From assembly GCF_016107545.1 (NCBI RefSeq), contig NZ_JABASS010000013.1, positions 1 through 64,000 on the forward strand: a DNA stretch of 64,000 nucleotides. Reading direction: 5' to 3'. The notes beneath the pieces were generated by a model. It saw nothing but the letters and a program-made list of their open reading frames with translations, did not search any database and was not told the DNA's origin. The position numbers and the translations under genes are program-made. Positions 9,378 to 19,302 of this stretch are shown one piece after another. This DNA is from Psychrobacter namhaensis (GTDB lineage: Bacteria > Pseudomonadota > Gammaproteobacteria > Pseudomonadales > Moraxellaceae). The first letter of the stretch is position 1; each line of letters starts with the position of its first letter.

Positions 9378-12300
9378 ATGATGACCATCGCCGGACAACC
9401 GTTACTTACCGATTTTCAGACGCAGCAACTCATCAGTCAATTTCAGCAAAAAACCGAGTTAAATGTTAGCCAAATCCATACGCAGCAGGTATATGTGCTA
9501 TCACGCACGCTCTCTGGTGATGAACATAAAAAAGCGTTGAACTTGTTTGAGATTCGTGACCGTATTGAGCTTGCAGCGCCGCAAGACAACCAACGACAAG
9601 TCATCGTGAGTCCGCGTTTTGGCACAATTTCGCCATGGGCCAGTAAAGCGACCGATATCTTTAACAACTGTGAAATTAAGATCAATCGCGTTGAGCGCGT
9701 CATTGTTTATACGCTAACGCTTGATAATACAGCGGCCGATAGTATGGTTGACAAAAAACTGCCCGCTGCTGCTGAGCAATTATTGTTTGATCGTATGACC
9801 CAAAGTCTGGTCTATGACTTAAATGACGTGAATAAACTGTTTGATGACGAGCCGCCAGCATCGCTCCATCATATCGATGTCATCGGCCAAGGTCGTACGG
9901 CGCTAGAGTCAGCCAACACGGCATTTGGCTTTGCGCTATCAGTTGAAGACATCGACTATCTGATGAATGCGTACGTCAATGAGTTGGGTCGTAACCCAAC
10001 GGACGTTGAGCTGATGATGTTTGCACAGGCCAACTCAGAGCATTGCCGTCATAAGATATTCAATGCCCAGTGGACAATCGATGGTACGGCGGCGCCAAAG
10101 TCTCTGTTTCAGATGATCAAAAACACTTACCAGTCGAATCCGCAAGGCATCTTGTCGGCTTATAAAGACAACGCCGCTGTGATGGCTGGCTCTGATGGTA
10201 TGCGTTTTTATCCTATCCCGACGGACGCGACGGATGCCAGCTCGATCCATCCTTATAACTTCCATCAAGAAAATATCGATATCTTGATGAAAGTTGAGAC
10301 GCACAACCACCCAACAGCGATTGCGCCGTATTCTGGTGCAGCGACGGGTGCTGGCGGTGAGATTCGTGATGAGGGCGCAACCGGTCGCGGCGGTAAGCCA
10401 AAAGCGGGTCTGACAGGCTTTCACGTGTCACATTTGCACATTCCAGAGCTGGCCGAGAAGTGGGAGCAGTCAGGTCAGCTGAGTACGCAAGCGTATGGTA
10501 CGCCTGATCGTATGGCCACCAGTCTTGAGATTATGACCGAAGCACCATTAGGTTCAGCCAACTTCTCAAACGAATTTGGCCGTCCAAACCTATGCGGTTA
10601 CTTCCGTAGCTTCCAGCTGGATACCTCGAAAGATAAAGATGGCAGCGAGATGCGTGGCTATCACAAGCCCATCATGCTGGCAGGTGGCTACGGCAATATC
10701 AAACGCAACCTCATTGAAAAAAATGCCATCCAAAAAGGCGATCTGCTCATCGTCCTTGGTGGCCCCGCGATGCAGATTGGTTTGGGCGGCGGTGCAGCCT
10801 CGTCAGTTGATAGTGGTGAGCTTGATGAAGGCTTAGATTTTGCCTCAGTGCAGCGTGACAACGCTGAGATGGAGCGTCGTTGCCAAGAAGTTATCGATCG
10901 CTGCTGGGCGCTAGCTGGTAATGATGTCGATGTAAGTAATAACAGTAAAGATGGCAACCCAATTGTCTCACTACATGACGTAGGAGCAGGTGGTCTATCG
11001 AATGCCATGCCAGAGCTGGTCAATGACCATGAAATGGGCGCGCATCTGAACTTACGTAAGATCCCATCATTAGAAGCGGGCATGTCGCCAATGGCCATCT
11101 GGTCAAACGAAGCGCAAGAGCGTTATGTGCTGGCGATTCGCCCAGAAAGCAAAGATCAGTTCGATGCCATCTGTGCCCGTGAGCGCTGCCCGTATGCGAT
11201 CTTAGGCGAGGCGACGGACATCCGTCAGTTGGTTGTCAATGATGAATTGCTCCCTGAGCAGCCTGTTGATATGCCAATGCAAGTACTGCTCGGTGGTACG
11301 CCAAAAATGCAGCGTAGCTTTGAGCGTACTGATAGCACGTTGCCAGCATTAGAGCTTGACGACGTTAACTTAGCCGAATCAATCACTGATGTATTGCGTC
11401 ATCCAACCGTGGCGAGCAAATCCTTCTTGATCAGCATTGGTGACCGCTCGATCACGGGTATGGTCGTGCGCGATCAGTACGTGGGTCGCTATCAAGTGCC
11501 CGTTTCGGACTGCGCGGTGACCGCTTCTGGTTTGATGGCGATTGACGGTCAGCCCATGAGCGGTGAGGCGATGAGTATCGGTGAGCGTACGCCTGTTGCG
11601 CTAATCAGTCCAAAAGCCTCTGCGCGTTTGGCCGTGGGCGAAGCGATTACCAATATCGCAGGTGCGCGAATCGCCCAGTTATCTGATATCACCATGTCAG
11701 CGAACTGGATGGCGGCGTGCGGTGATGATGCAGAAGACGCAGCACTGTTCGATGCCGTTCATACTGTCGGTGAAGAGCTGTGTCCAGCCCTTGGCATTGC
11801 GATCCCAGTTGGGAAAGACTCGCTATCGATGCGTGCCAACTGGAGTGACGAAGACGCTGATAATCAAAACCAAGACAAATCAGTCGTGTCGCCAATGAGC
11901 TTGGTGGTGACCGCGTTTGCCCCTGTCGTTGATGTGGCAAAAACCCTAACGCCTGAGCTTATTAACGGCGATAGCGCGTTTTATCGTATTGACTTGTCCA
12001 AAGGCAAGCTGCGTCTGGGCGGCTCCATCCTCGCGCAAACGCTTAGCCAACTCGGTAATGACTGCCCAGATCTAGCGCAGCCAAGCGACCTGATCGACTT
12101 CTTTAACTTTATCCAAGCGGGTAACGCGCAAGGCGTCATCAGCGCCTATCATGATATCGGTGACGGTGGCCTGCTTGCCACCATCGCTGAGATGCAATTC
12201 ACCAGCCGCCAAGGCATCAAGCTGGCATTGAATGATGACAATTTACTCGGTCAGCTGTTCAGTGAAGAGCTGGGCGCGGTCATCCAAGTATTACCAGAAA

Positions 12301-13394
12301 ACGTCGCGGCGCTCATGCAATTGGCAGAAGAGTTCAATGTCAGTGATATGCTAAGTCTTGTGGGTCAAAGCTCAGAAGAAGACAGTTTACTTATCCAAAC
12401 GCCATCACGCATGGGTGACGACACCTTACGCTTTAGCCGTAGCGAATTGCAGCAAGCATGGACGCAGGTCAGCTATCAGATCGCTCGTCGCCGTGATAAC
12501 CCAGCGTGCGTACAAGAGGAATATGACTTAATCAGCGATGCCAGCCATCAAGGTCTTATCGCCGCGCCAAACTACGATCTGAATCAAAAAGTGGAAGAGC
12601 CGTACTTAAACAGCCGCGAAAACAAACCTAGAGTCGCCATCTTGCGCGAGCAAGGCGTTAATGGTCAGACAGAAATGGCAGCAGGCTTTACCAAAGCTGG
12701 TTTTGAAGCGGTTGACGTCCACATGAGCGACTTGCTCAGCGGTCGTATCAATCTACGTGACTTCGACGGTCTGGTTGCTTGTGGTGGTTTTAGTTATGGT
12801 GACGTACTGGGCGCAGGCTCTGGCTGGGCGAACTCTATCTTGTTCCATGACGAGCTGCGTATGCAATTTGTGCGCTTCTTTGCCCGTCCTGATACCTTTA
12901 GCCTTGGCGTCTGTAACGGTTGTCAGATGATGGCGCAGCTCAAAGATCTGATCCCAGGCGCGGAAAATTTCCCACGTTTTATCGCTAATAAATCTGCACG
13001 ATTTGAAGCGCGTACGGTCAACGTAAAAATCGAGCGTACCAAGTCGATCCTATTTAAAGGCATGCAAGATAGCATCTTGCCAATCGCCATCGCTCATGGT
13101 GAAGGCTATGCCACGCTAGACAGTACTGAGATCGACGGTATGGCAAAACACGGTCAGCTAGCGATGCGTTATGTCGATAGCCAAGGCCATCCAACTGAGA
13201 CGTACCCGCTCAATCCAAACGGTTCGCTCGGCGGTGTCACGGGTCTATGTAGTACCGACGGTCGCGTCACTATCATGATGCCGCACCCTGAGCGTAACTT
13301 GAGTGCGTATAACCACAGCTGGAAACCAGAAGCGTGGGATGAGGACGGCGCGTGGATGCGTATGTTCCGTAACGCTCGCGCTTGGTTGCGTTAA
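9378..13394 (+). CDS. purL: Phosphoribosylformylglycinamidine synthase, large single-chain type
   Basis: Converts FGAR, glutamine and ATP to FGAM in purine biosynthesis. The 1338-residue chain has the gammaproteobacterial layout: a PurS-like N-terminus, two ATP-grasp-unrelated AIRS-like synthase halves (with EIRDEGATGRGGKP near residue 330 and SLHDVGAGGLSNAMPE near 533), and a C-terminal class I glutamine amidotransferase. In that last domain GVCNGCQMM near 1177 holds the nucleophile Cys, and PHPERN near 1302 supplies His and Glu. ATG codons at 9378 and 9381 are both possible starts; the ribosome site is weak. It is monocistronic, ending in a strong terminator. Confidence 0.97.
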   Translation: MMTIAGQPLLTDFQTQQLISQFQQKTELNVSQIHTQQVYVLSRTLSGDEHKKALNLFEIRDRIELAAPQDNQRQVIVSPRFGTISPWASKATDIFNNCEIKINRVERVIVYTLTLDNTAADSMVDKKLPAAAEQLLFDRMTQSLVYDLNDVNKLFDDEPPASLHHIDVIGQGRTALESANTAFGFALSVEDIDYLMNAYVNELGRNPTDVELMMFAQANSEHCRHKIFNAQWTIDGTAAPKSLFQMIKNTYQSNPQGILSAYKDNAAVMAGSDGMRFYPIPTDATDASSIHPYNFHQENIDILMKVETHNHPTAIAPYSGAATGAGGEIRDEGATGRGGKPKAGLTGFHVSHLHIPELAEKWEQSGQLSTQAYGTPDRMATSLEIMTEAPLGSANFSNEFGRPNLCGYFRSFQLDTSKDKDGSEMRGYHKPIMLAGGYGNIKRNLIEKNAIQKGDLLIVLGGPAMQIGLGGGAASSVDSGELDEGLDFASVQRDNAEMERRCQEVIDRCWALAGNDVDVSNNSKDGNPIVSLHDVGAGGLSNAMPELVNDHEMGAHLNLRKIPSLEAGMSPMAIWSNEAQERYVLAIRPESKDQFDAICARERCPYAILGEATDIRQLVVNDELLPEQPVDMPMQVLLGGTPKMQRSFERTDSTLPALELDDVNLAESITDVLRHPTVASKSFLISIGDRSITGMVVRDQYVGRYQVPVSDCAVTASGLMAIDGQPMSGEAMSIGERTPVALISPKASARLAVGEAITNIAGARIAQLSDITMSANWMAACGDDAEDAALFDAVHTVGEELCPALGIAIPVGKDSLSMRANWSDEDADNQNQDKSVVSPMSLVVTAFAPVVDVAKTLTPELINGDSAFYRIDLSKGKLRLGGSILAQTLSQLGNDCPDLAQPSDLIDFFNFIQAGNAQGVISAYHDIGDGGLLATIAEMQFTSRQGIKLALNDDNLLGQLFSEELGAVIQVLPENVAALMQLAEEFNVSDMLSLVGQSSEEDSLLIQTPSRMGDDTLRFSRSELQQAWTQVSYQIARRRDNPACVQEEYDLISDASHQGLIAAPNYDLNQKVEEPYLNSRENKPRVAILREQGVNGQTEMAAGFTKAGFEAVDVHMSDLLSGRINLRDFDGLVACGGFSYGDVLGAGSGWANSILFHDELRMQFVRFFARPDTFSLGVCNGCQMMAQLKDLIPGAENFPRFIANKSARFEARTVNVKIERTKSILFKGMQDSILPIAIAHGEGYATLDSTEIDGMAKHGQLAMRYVDSQGHPTETYPLNPNGSLGGVTGLCSTDGRVTIMMPHPERNLSAYNHSWKPEAWDEDGAWMRMFRNARAWLR

Positions 13395-13431
13395 GATGGA
13401 CTGATTTTATTTAGATTATTGTTTTAAGCAT

Positions 13432-13462
13432 AAAAAAAGGTGGGCTTCGGCTCACCTTTTTT
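13432..13462. terminator. Bidirectional terminator between purL and the HD-GHKL gene
   Basis: AAAAAAGGTGGGC-TTCG-GCTCACCTTTTTT: a UUCG tetraloop hairpin with A-run and T-run on the two sides, between convergent genes. Confidence 0.9.
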
Positions 13463-13478
13463 GTGTCTGGAATTTGGG

Positions 13479-16400
13479 TTAAGTGGTTGGTTCAAAAATT
13501 TTATCTAATGGGGTTAAATCAATAGATTGAAAGTTTTTTCCACGAATATATGCCTCATATAATTCTAAATAATCTCTTTGGATTGTATCAATAATATGTT
13601 TACAAATTTCATCATTAAGAATTTTGATTTTATTTATTGAAATATCATTATGAAAATTATTATATAGCTGTTCTATAGGAGTTAAAATCAATAAATCTCT
13701 AAATAGTATAAATGGGAATATATAGTACTTATCATCTTCTTTATTAAGGAATAAATCTTGAAATTCTTCTTTATTTCTAGGAAAGAAGCAGGAAGATAAT
13801 CTATTAACATTATATATTTCAGGCTCATTCCCTAAGGAAGCTGAGTTTACTGTATAACCCCTATGATCTCTATGATTTTGTAGGAAATAGTTTTTCAAAG
13901 ATTTATTTAGTGATTCTAAAATATCTTTCAAAGATCTAAAATAGATCGAGGAACTGCCTTCCAAAGGAATTTTAGTAAAATCATTTGTGCTTAAGTTGTC
14001 CTTTGAGTATATAACTTCACTACCATAATCTTTTGAAAAATCATTTGTATTATAGATAAAACATTTAAACTCATTCTCTTCTAGTATATTTCTAAATGAA
14101 TCAATATGTAAGAGATCTTCAAAGGTTATAGACTCTATTATTTCAAGGTTAGGAATTTTTTGTATACACTTTAGTGATAAGGGCTTTGTTGAAAATTTTT
14201 CTAATTTAAGTAAGTCAGAAAATTTTGTTTTGCTAGCTATTAGATAGTTTCTCCATGAATTTTCTAAATTGTTAGGATTTATTTCTAATTCAAGCAACTT
14301 AAATAACATACTATATTTGCTTTTTTTATGTTCCTTACTAATATCGTGAGAAATGTTTATCTTATCTGGATTATTTATCATGTTTGCAAAAGTCTTTTCA
14401 AAAATATTAGCTACCTCATATTCTTTATTCGCACCACTTCTATTTAGATTTAAAATTTCTTTAGCAGTATTACCATAAATATCTATACTAAATCTAAAGT
14501 TACCACATAAGTGGATATTGTTTTTTATATTGATACCATGGTTTGATACTAGTCTACAGACGAAACTACCTTTATAGTAAAAAAATATATTAGAAGAATG
14601 CCAAGAGTTATATCTTTCTGAGGCATCTAATACCTCTACACTAATCTTCGATGAGTTATCTGCGTCCCAGTAATATACATCGTCCGTACTGCTCCGCTTT
14701 TCAATTGTAGAATCAATATTTTCTAAATTTCTTGATAACCTTATATCTATTACAGGAAGGCAAGATGTATTTATTATGCTTTTTATTTTGGAAAGAGTGA
14801 TAAAGCTTTGATAGCTGCCTCTAAATATATTTTTTTGATAAAAATATTTAAAACTGTTAGCATTACTAATACTGTTTCTTTTATTAAAAATAGAATCTTC
14901 ATTTTTTAATAAATTATCATTTGTAATATCTTTTGGACGTTTCGATTCAAAACTGACTATTAGCTTAGTTCCATAATTATCTCTATTATCTATTTCTTCT
15001 ATAAAACAGTAACCTGATTTTCCGGATAAAGGAGAGTTTAGTTCTATTTTTAAACTTTCATGAGTGAGTCGGCTTTTCGTAAAGAGGAGGATTTTTTGCT
15101 TTTCAACTGGTAAGTCTTTCATAAGTAGAAAAGCACTGTGAAGGCCAATGCCAAATTCTCCCGATGGGCGCATCCATGCTGGCATCTGGCGGATAATTTT
15201 CTGCTTTTCCTTATTGTTCTTTGAGCCTGCTATTTTTTGCATATATTCAAGATCTTTACGAGCAATACCAATACCATGGTCTTTAATACTAAACTCCCAT
15301 AACGTTGAATCATCGTTATCGGCTACTTTTTTGCAGTCTACCTCAATAGAGTATTTTTCAAATATTTTACGAGTACCTTCATCATAAGGGTTTGCATTAG
15401 GTGATAAAGGTTCTTGAGAACTCTCTGATCCATGTTCTAACCAAACGCGAATCATCGTGGCATCAATCGCATTCTGAATGAGTTCTCGATAAATACTCAT
15501 GTCATCTTTATATAGATTATTACCCTGTAATAGCTCAATAGCACTACGCTCATCTAGTGAGAACTTCATTGGCTTGTCATTGAGTAGAATTTTTTTGTCA
15601 GTCATCTCAACATCAAGCTTATTAATAGTTGGAAGTAATCCGAAGTCACGACTAGGGACGATATTTTTCCATTGTGACATCTGATTTTGAATCTCTTCTT
15701 TAATCCAATCAAACCAGTTGCGACATTCAATATATGCCATCTCAGTACTACAAATAGCCGTTACGCTTACCGTTTCATTATATAGCTGAAATTCTCGAAT
15801 AGCTTGATGCTTATGTTTATGCGTTTCGCTAAAAGACGGCATATTACCAACTTGTCTTGCCATAACAGGGCAAAAGCGGTTGTCATCGATATCAAACAAG
15901 TCACCTAAGCGGAGTAAGCAAGCGACGAAACGAGGATGACAATCTTCTGTACCCATACCTGTTTGGCGAAAAGGTAAGTCCTGCATGACGTAGTTAAAAC
16001 TTTTACCATGAGATAAACAGATTTGAGCGAGATACCGATAAATACGGTTTGGGAGTAACTCGGTACGTGGAGAGCTAATATTTAGCTTTTCAAATGGTTT
16101 TAAAACGACTCTTTCGGAGTTGGCGGGGTGGTCACGCCGATACCATTCGGCAACCATCTGACGATATTTTTCAACGCCTTTATATGGGTTATCATAATGA
16201 ACAAGAGCAGCTTCCCAACCGTCGTTATGCCACACTTTGGCAAACTCATGTAAGTCTTGAACATTGTTATTAGCAAGATCTTCAACGTAGTCTTTAAAAT
16301 GCTCATTTTTAATTACATCTTGAACTTCATCAGCATTAAACAACATACCGATATCATGCCAGTAAGCCGCTTCTAGAATTAACCATGTATCTGTTGCTGT

Positions 16401-16619
16401 TAGCTTTTCAATATTGCTACCAAGTAGACGTTCGACATTGACGAGGATTTGCTGCGAGTGCGATTCGTTGTGGCTACTAAAGTGCGGATAATAACTCCCC
16501 ACATTTTCAAGCGACTTACCGACGAGCTTTTCATCAAACTCCCATTGCGACATCAAGATTCTGGTATTGCTATCTTCTTCGGTTTTTCTTTTTAAATGCT
16601 TGATTAATCCTGCACTCAT
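13479..16619 (-). CDS. HD domain / GHKL (Hsp90-like) ATPase fusion protein
   Basis: A 1046-residue protein of unknown function. The N-terminal third looks like a metal-dependent phosphohydrolase: H50 and H54, the WHDIGM motif (H88-D89), CLSHGKS near 201 and LRLGDLFDIDDNR near 236. Next comes a GHKL ATPase: N-box ELIQNAIDA (379-387), G1 box KDHGIGIAR (446-454) and G2 box GEFGIGLHSAF (487-497), as in Hsp90, MutL and type II topoisomerases. The C-terminal half (about 520-1046) is Asn/Lys/Ile/Ser-rich with no recognised domain. No signal peptide or membrane segment is seen. The gene is much more AT-rich than its neighbours, chiefly over the C-terminal half, and stands alone between housekeeping genes. 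This suggests an acquired accessory gene; a role in phage defence or stress is speculation. GGGA precedes the ATG. Confidence 0.8.
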   Translation of the reverse strand: MSAGLIKHLKRKTEEDSNTRILMSQWEFDEKLVGKSLENVGSYYPHFSSHNESHSQQILVNVERLLGSNIEKLTATDTWLILEAAYWHDIGMLFNADEVQDVIKNEHFKDYVEDLANNNVQDLHEFAKVWHNDGWEAALVHYDNPYKGVEKYRQMVAEWYRRDHPANSERVVLKPFEKLNISSPRTELLPNRIYRYLAQICLSHGKSFNYVMQDLPFRQTGMGTEDCHPRFVACLLRLGDLFDIDDNRFCPVMARQVGNMPSFSETHKHKHQAIREFQLYNETVSVTAICSTEMAYIECRNWFDWIKEEIQNQMSQWKNIVPSRDFGLLPTINKLDVEMTDKKILLNDKPMKFSLDERSAIELLQGNNLYKDDMSIYRELIQNAIDATMIRVWLEHGSESSQEPLSPNANPYDEGTRKIFEKYSIEVDCKKVADNDDSTLWEFSIKDHGIGIARKDLEYMQKIAGSKNNKEKQKIIRQMPAWMRPSGEFGIGLHSAFLLMKDLPVEKQKILLFTKSRLTHESLKIELNSPLSGKSGYCFIEEIDNRDNYGTKLIVSFESKRPKDITNDNLLKNEDSIFNKRNSISNANSFKYFYQKNIFRGSYQSFITLSKIKSIINTSCLPVIDIRLSRNLENIDSTIEKRSSTDDVYYWDADNSSKISVEVLDASERYNSWHSSNIFFYYKGSFVCRLVSNHGINIKNNIHLCGNFRFSIDIYGNTAKEILNLNRSGANKEYEVANIFEKTFANMINNPDKINISHDISKEHKKSKYSMLFKLLELEINPNNLENSWRNYLIASKTKFSDLLKLEKFSTKPLSLKCIQKIPNLEIIESITFEDLLHIDSFRNILEENEFKCFIYNTNDFSKDYGSEVIYSKDNLSTNDFTKIPLEGSSSIYFRSLKDILESLNKSLKNYFLQNHRDHRGYTVNSASLGNEPEIYNVNRLSSCFFPRNKEEFQDLFLNKEDDKYYIFPFILFRDLLILTPIEQLYNNFHNDISINKIKILNDEICKHIIDTIQRDYLELYEAYIRGKNFQSIDLTPLDKIFEPTT

Positions 16620-16798
16620 CGTAAGTCCCTTTTAATTTCTACATATGACGTTTGAGTTTTATATCACTTATAAACATAGGTTGATTCTACCGTAAACGCA
16701 TGATTAGTGGATGAAAATCTTTTTATTCAACTATTTATATTTTGAACGCTTCTGAGCCTCTGAAATTACCTTGTAAATCTCATCACCTTTTAATACCC

Positions 16799-16830
16799 AA
16801 AAAAAACGGCACTAAAATCAGTGCCGTTTT
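16799..16830 (-). terminator. Terminator downstream of tdh
   Basis: The stem AACGGCACT/AGTGCCGTT is followed on the minus strand by a run of T. It lies about 60 bases past the tdh stop. Confidence 0.85.
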
Positions 16831-16886
16831 ATCAGTCGTGACAATTTAAACCCTAATCACGACTCCTCAAATGCTAAATCACCAAA

Positions 16887-17912
16887 TTAATCCCAGCTTA
16901 AAATTACCTTACCGCATTGTCCACTTTCCATGATATCAAAGCCCTCTTGGAAGTCATCGATGTGCATGCGATGGGTAATGATTGGCGACAGATCAATACC
17001 GCTAATCAGCATTTGCTCCATCTGATACCACGTCTCCCACATCTCGCGCCCATAGATACCTTTTAGGGTTAACGCTTTAAAGATAATCTTGCTCCAATCT
17101 ACCGTGGTAGTGTTGGGTAAAATACCCAAGAGCGCGATTTTAGAGCCGTTATACATGTTACTAATCATCGAATCAAAGGCCTGAGGCGAGCCTGACATCT
17201 CAAGCCCAATGTCAAAGCCGTGCATTTTTAACTCAGCAATAGCGCCTTCGATGGTTTCACCCTTGGCTGGGTTGATGGTCATCGTCGCGCCCATTTTTTT
17301 GGCAAGCTCTAGGCGATAATCGCTGATATCGCTGACCACAATATTACGCGCCCCGGCAAAGCGGCAAATCGCCGTTGCCATTGAGCCAATCAGCCCCGCA
17401 CCTGTAACCAGCACATCTTCACCAAGGACAGGAAAGGATAAGGCAGTATGAGTGGCGTTGCCAAAGGGGTCCATAATAGCGGCCATCTCATCGCTGATAC
17501 GCTCATCGAGTTTGATGACATTATCGGCAGGGATCACCAAATATTCGGCAAACGCGCCATCGCGGTCAACGCCCACGCCTATGGTGTTTTCGCACACATG
17601 CAGCTTACCACGGCGGCAGTTACGGCAATGTCCACAAGCGATATGACCTTCGCCGGTGACTCGGTCGCCCACTTCAAGATGCTTGACACCATCGCCCATT
17701 TCACTAATGACACCGACGTATTCATGTCCGATAATCATCGGCGTCTTAATGGTGTTTTGTGACCACTCATCCCACTTATAAATGTGCAAATCTGTCCCAC
17801 AAATGGCGGTTTTTTTAATTTTAATTTTTACGTCATTGATGCCGACGGTCGGTTCTGGCATGTCTTGCATCCAGATGCCTTTTTTGGCATGAGCTTTAAC
17901 CAGTGCTTTCAT
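16887..17912 (-). CDS. tdh: L-threonine 3-dehydrogenase
   Basis: Zinc-dependent medium-chain dehydrogenase that oxidises L-threonine to 2-amino-3-ketobutyrate with NAD+. Visible features: [17 protein letters not shown] (catalytic Cys about residue 38), [12 protein letters not shown] (about 63-74), the structural-zinc cluster [15 protein letters not shown] (about 93-107) and the Rossmann stretch [21 protein letters not shown]. The 341-residue length is exactly that of the family. The product is unstable and is passed to Kbl, encoded upstream on the same strand; the gap of about 200 bases between them is largely filled by a palindromic repeat. A weak AGAG ribosome site precedes the ATG. Confidence 0.96.
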   Translation of the reverse strand: MKALVKAHAKKGIWMQDMPEPTVGINDVKIKIKKTAICGTDLHIYKWDEWSQNTIKTPMIIGHEYVGVISEMGDGVKHLEVGDRVTGEGHIACGHCRNCRRGKLHVCENTIGVGVDRDGAFAEYLVIPADNVIKLDERISDEMAAIMDPFGNATHTALSFPVLGEDVLVTGAGLIGSMATAICRFAGARNIVVSDISDYRLELAKKMGATMTINPAKGETIEGAIAELKMHGFDIGLEMSGSPQAFDSMISNMYNGSKIALLGILPNTTTVDWSKIIFKALTLKGIYGREMWETWYQMEQMLISGIDLSPIITHRMHIDDFQEGFDIMESGQCGKVILSWD

Positions 17913-18000
17913 ATTTTTCTCTTATTTCTGTACGTTGTATTTTATTGTTAAATCTAGATAAATACTGAACTATAGCCAAAGAACAATAGCTTAGCTGCGG

Positions 18001-18075
18001 TACTGCTGGGATGAACTTTTCGAAGCCTCTGTCACGCTTGCGAACAGCCAGCGAGGAAATTTTATACCAGCAGTA
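18001..18075. repeat. Palindromic repeat element, copy A, between kbl and tdh
   Basis: A 75-base imperfect palindrome bounded by TACTGCTGG and CCAGCAGTA. In reverse orientation it aligns with the element at 19624-19695, sharing a core of GACAGAGGCTnCGAAAA and CTGGTATAAA near the ends. The terminal bases differ between the copies, yet each copy stays self-complementary. Both copies begin and end with TA. It resembles a MITE or REP-type element; no transposase is nearby. Confidence 0.7.
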
Positions 18076-18111
18076 TCTGATCTATCGATGTAATTTTTCG
18101 CTGACTATATT

Positions 18112-19302
18112 TTAATCAATCACCTTCATTTGCTTGGCGACTTTGATAAAGGCGGCGATACACTGGTCGAGCTGCTCGCGAGTATGGGCAGCAGAGAGCT
18201 GGACACGAATGCGAGCTTCATTTTTGGGTACGACAGGGTAGAAGAAGCCAATCACATAAATGCCTTCTTCAAGCAGTGCGTCTGCCATTTGTTGCGAGAC
18301 ATTGGCATCATAGAGCATCACTGCACAAATGGCCGATTCAGTAGGCTTAATGTCGAAGCCTGCATCTTGCATTTGCTTCACAAAATAAGCGGTATTTTCA
18401 TGCAGTTTGTCTTGTAGGGTGTTGTCTTGCGATAGCATCTCAAACGCTTTTACCCCAGCGGCAGCTACCATAGGAGGAATGGAGTTTGAAAACAGATACG
18501 GGCGTGAGCGTTGACGGAGCATCTCAATGATCTCTTTTTTACCCGTCGTAAAGCCGCCAATCGCCCCGCCAAATGCCTTGCCTAACGTACCCGTGATCAG
18601 CTCAATATCACCGCGTAGATCAAACAATTCAGTCACGCCGCCACCAGTGTGACCGACGACGCCTGCTGAATGCGACTCGTCAATCATCACCATGGCATCA
18701 TATTTTTGTGCGAGCGCATAAATCTCATCCATTGGCGCCACGTTACCATCCATTGAAAACACACCATCGGTGACAATCAAACGAAAACGCTGTGCTTGCG
18801 CCGCTTGCAATTGCGTCTCTAAATCTTGCATATCCGCATTGGCATAGCGATAACGCGCGGCTTTACACAGGCGCACACCATCAATGATGGAGGCATGATT
18901 TAACGAATCAGAAATAATGGCGTCTTCGCTGGTCAGTAGTGGCTCAAAGGCACCGCCATTGGCATCGAAACAAGCCGCATACAGAATCGTATCTTCGGTA
19001 TTAAAAAACTTAGAAATCGACGCCTCTAATTGCTTATGCAAATCTTGCGTACCACAAATAAAACGTACCGATGACATGCCATAACCTGAGTCTTCAATGG
19101 CTTTGATCGCCGCTTGTTTAATCTCAGGGTGGTCAGACAATCCAAGGTAATTGTTGGCACAGAAGTTAAGCATCTCACGACCATCCGCGATCTTGATTAG
19201 CGCATCTTGCGGAGAGGTGATAACGCGCTCGTTTTTATACAATCCTGCCGCGCGGATATCGCTGATTTCTTGTTGTAGATGTTTTTGAAAGGCTTGATAC
19301 AT
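18112..19302 (-). CDS. kbl: Glycine C-acetyltransferase (2-amino-3-ketobutyrate CoA ligase)
   Basis: PLP enzyme that cleaves 2-amino-3-ketobutyrate with CoA to glycine and acetyl-CoA, completing the Tdh-Kbl threonine pathway. It shows the alpha-oxoamine synthase features: NNYLGLSDHPE (about residues 49-59), MIDESHSAGVVG (about 206-217) with the aspartate contacting PLP, and TGTLGKAFGGAIGG (about 240-253) with the Schiff-base lysine. I chose the ATG at 19302 (396 residues, the usual Kbl length), with AAAGGA seven bases upstream; an upstream ATG at 19344 would add 14 unlikely residues. Kbl is the first gene of the pair, and tdh follows. Confidence 0.95.
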   Translation of the reverse strand: MYQAFQKHLQQEISDIRAAGLYKNERVITSPQDALIKIADGREMLNFCANNYLGLSDHPEIKQAAIKAIEDSGYGMSSVRFICGTQDLHKQLEASISKFFNTEDTILYAACFDANGGAFEPLLTSEDAIISDSLNHASIIDGVRLCKAARYRYANADMQDLETQLQAAQAQRFRLIVTDGVFSMDGNVAPMDEIYALAQKYDAMVMIDESHSAGVVGHTGGGVTELFDLRGDIELITGTLGKAFGGAIGGFTTGKKEIIEMLRQRSRPYLFSNSIPPMVAAAGVKAFEMLSQDNTLQDKLHENTAYFVKQMQDAGFDIKPTESAICAVMLYDANVSQQMADALLEEGIYVIGFFYPVVPKNEARIRVQLSAAHTREQLDQCIAAFIKVAKQMKVID

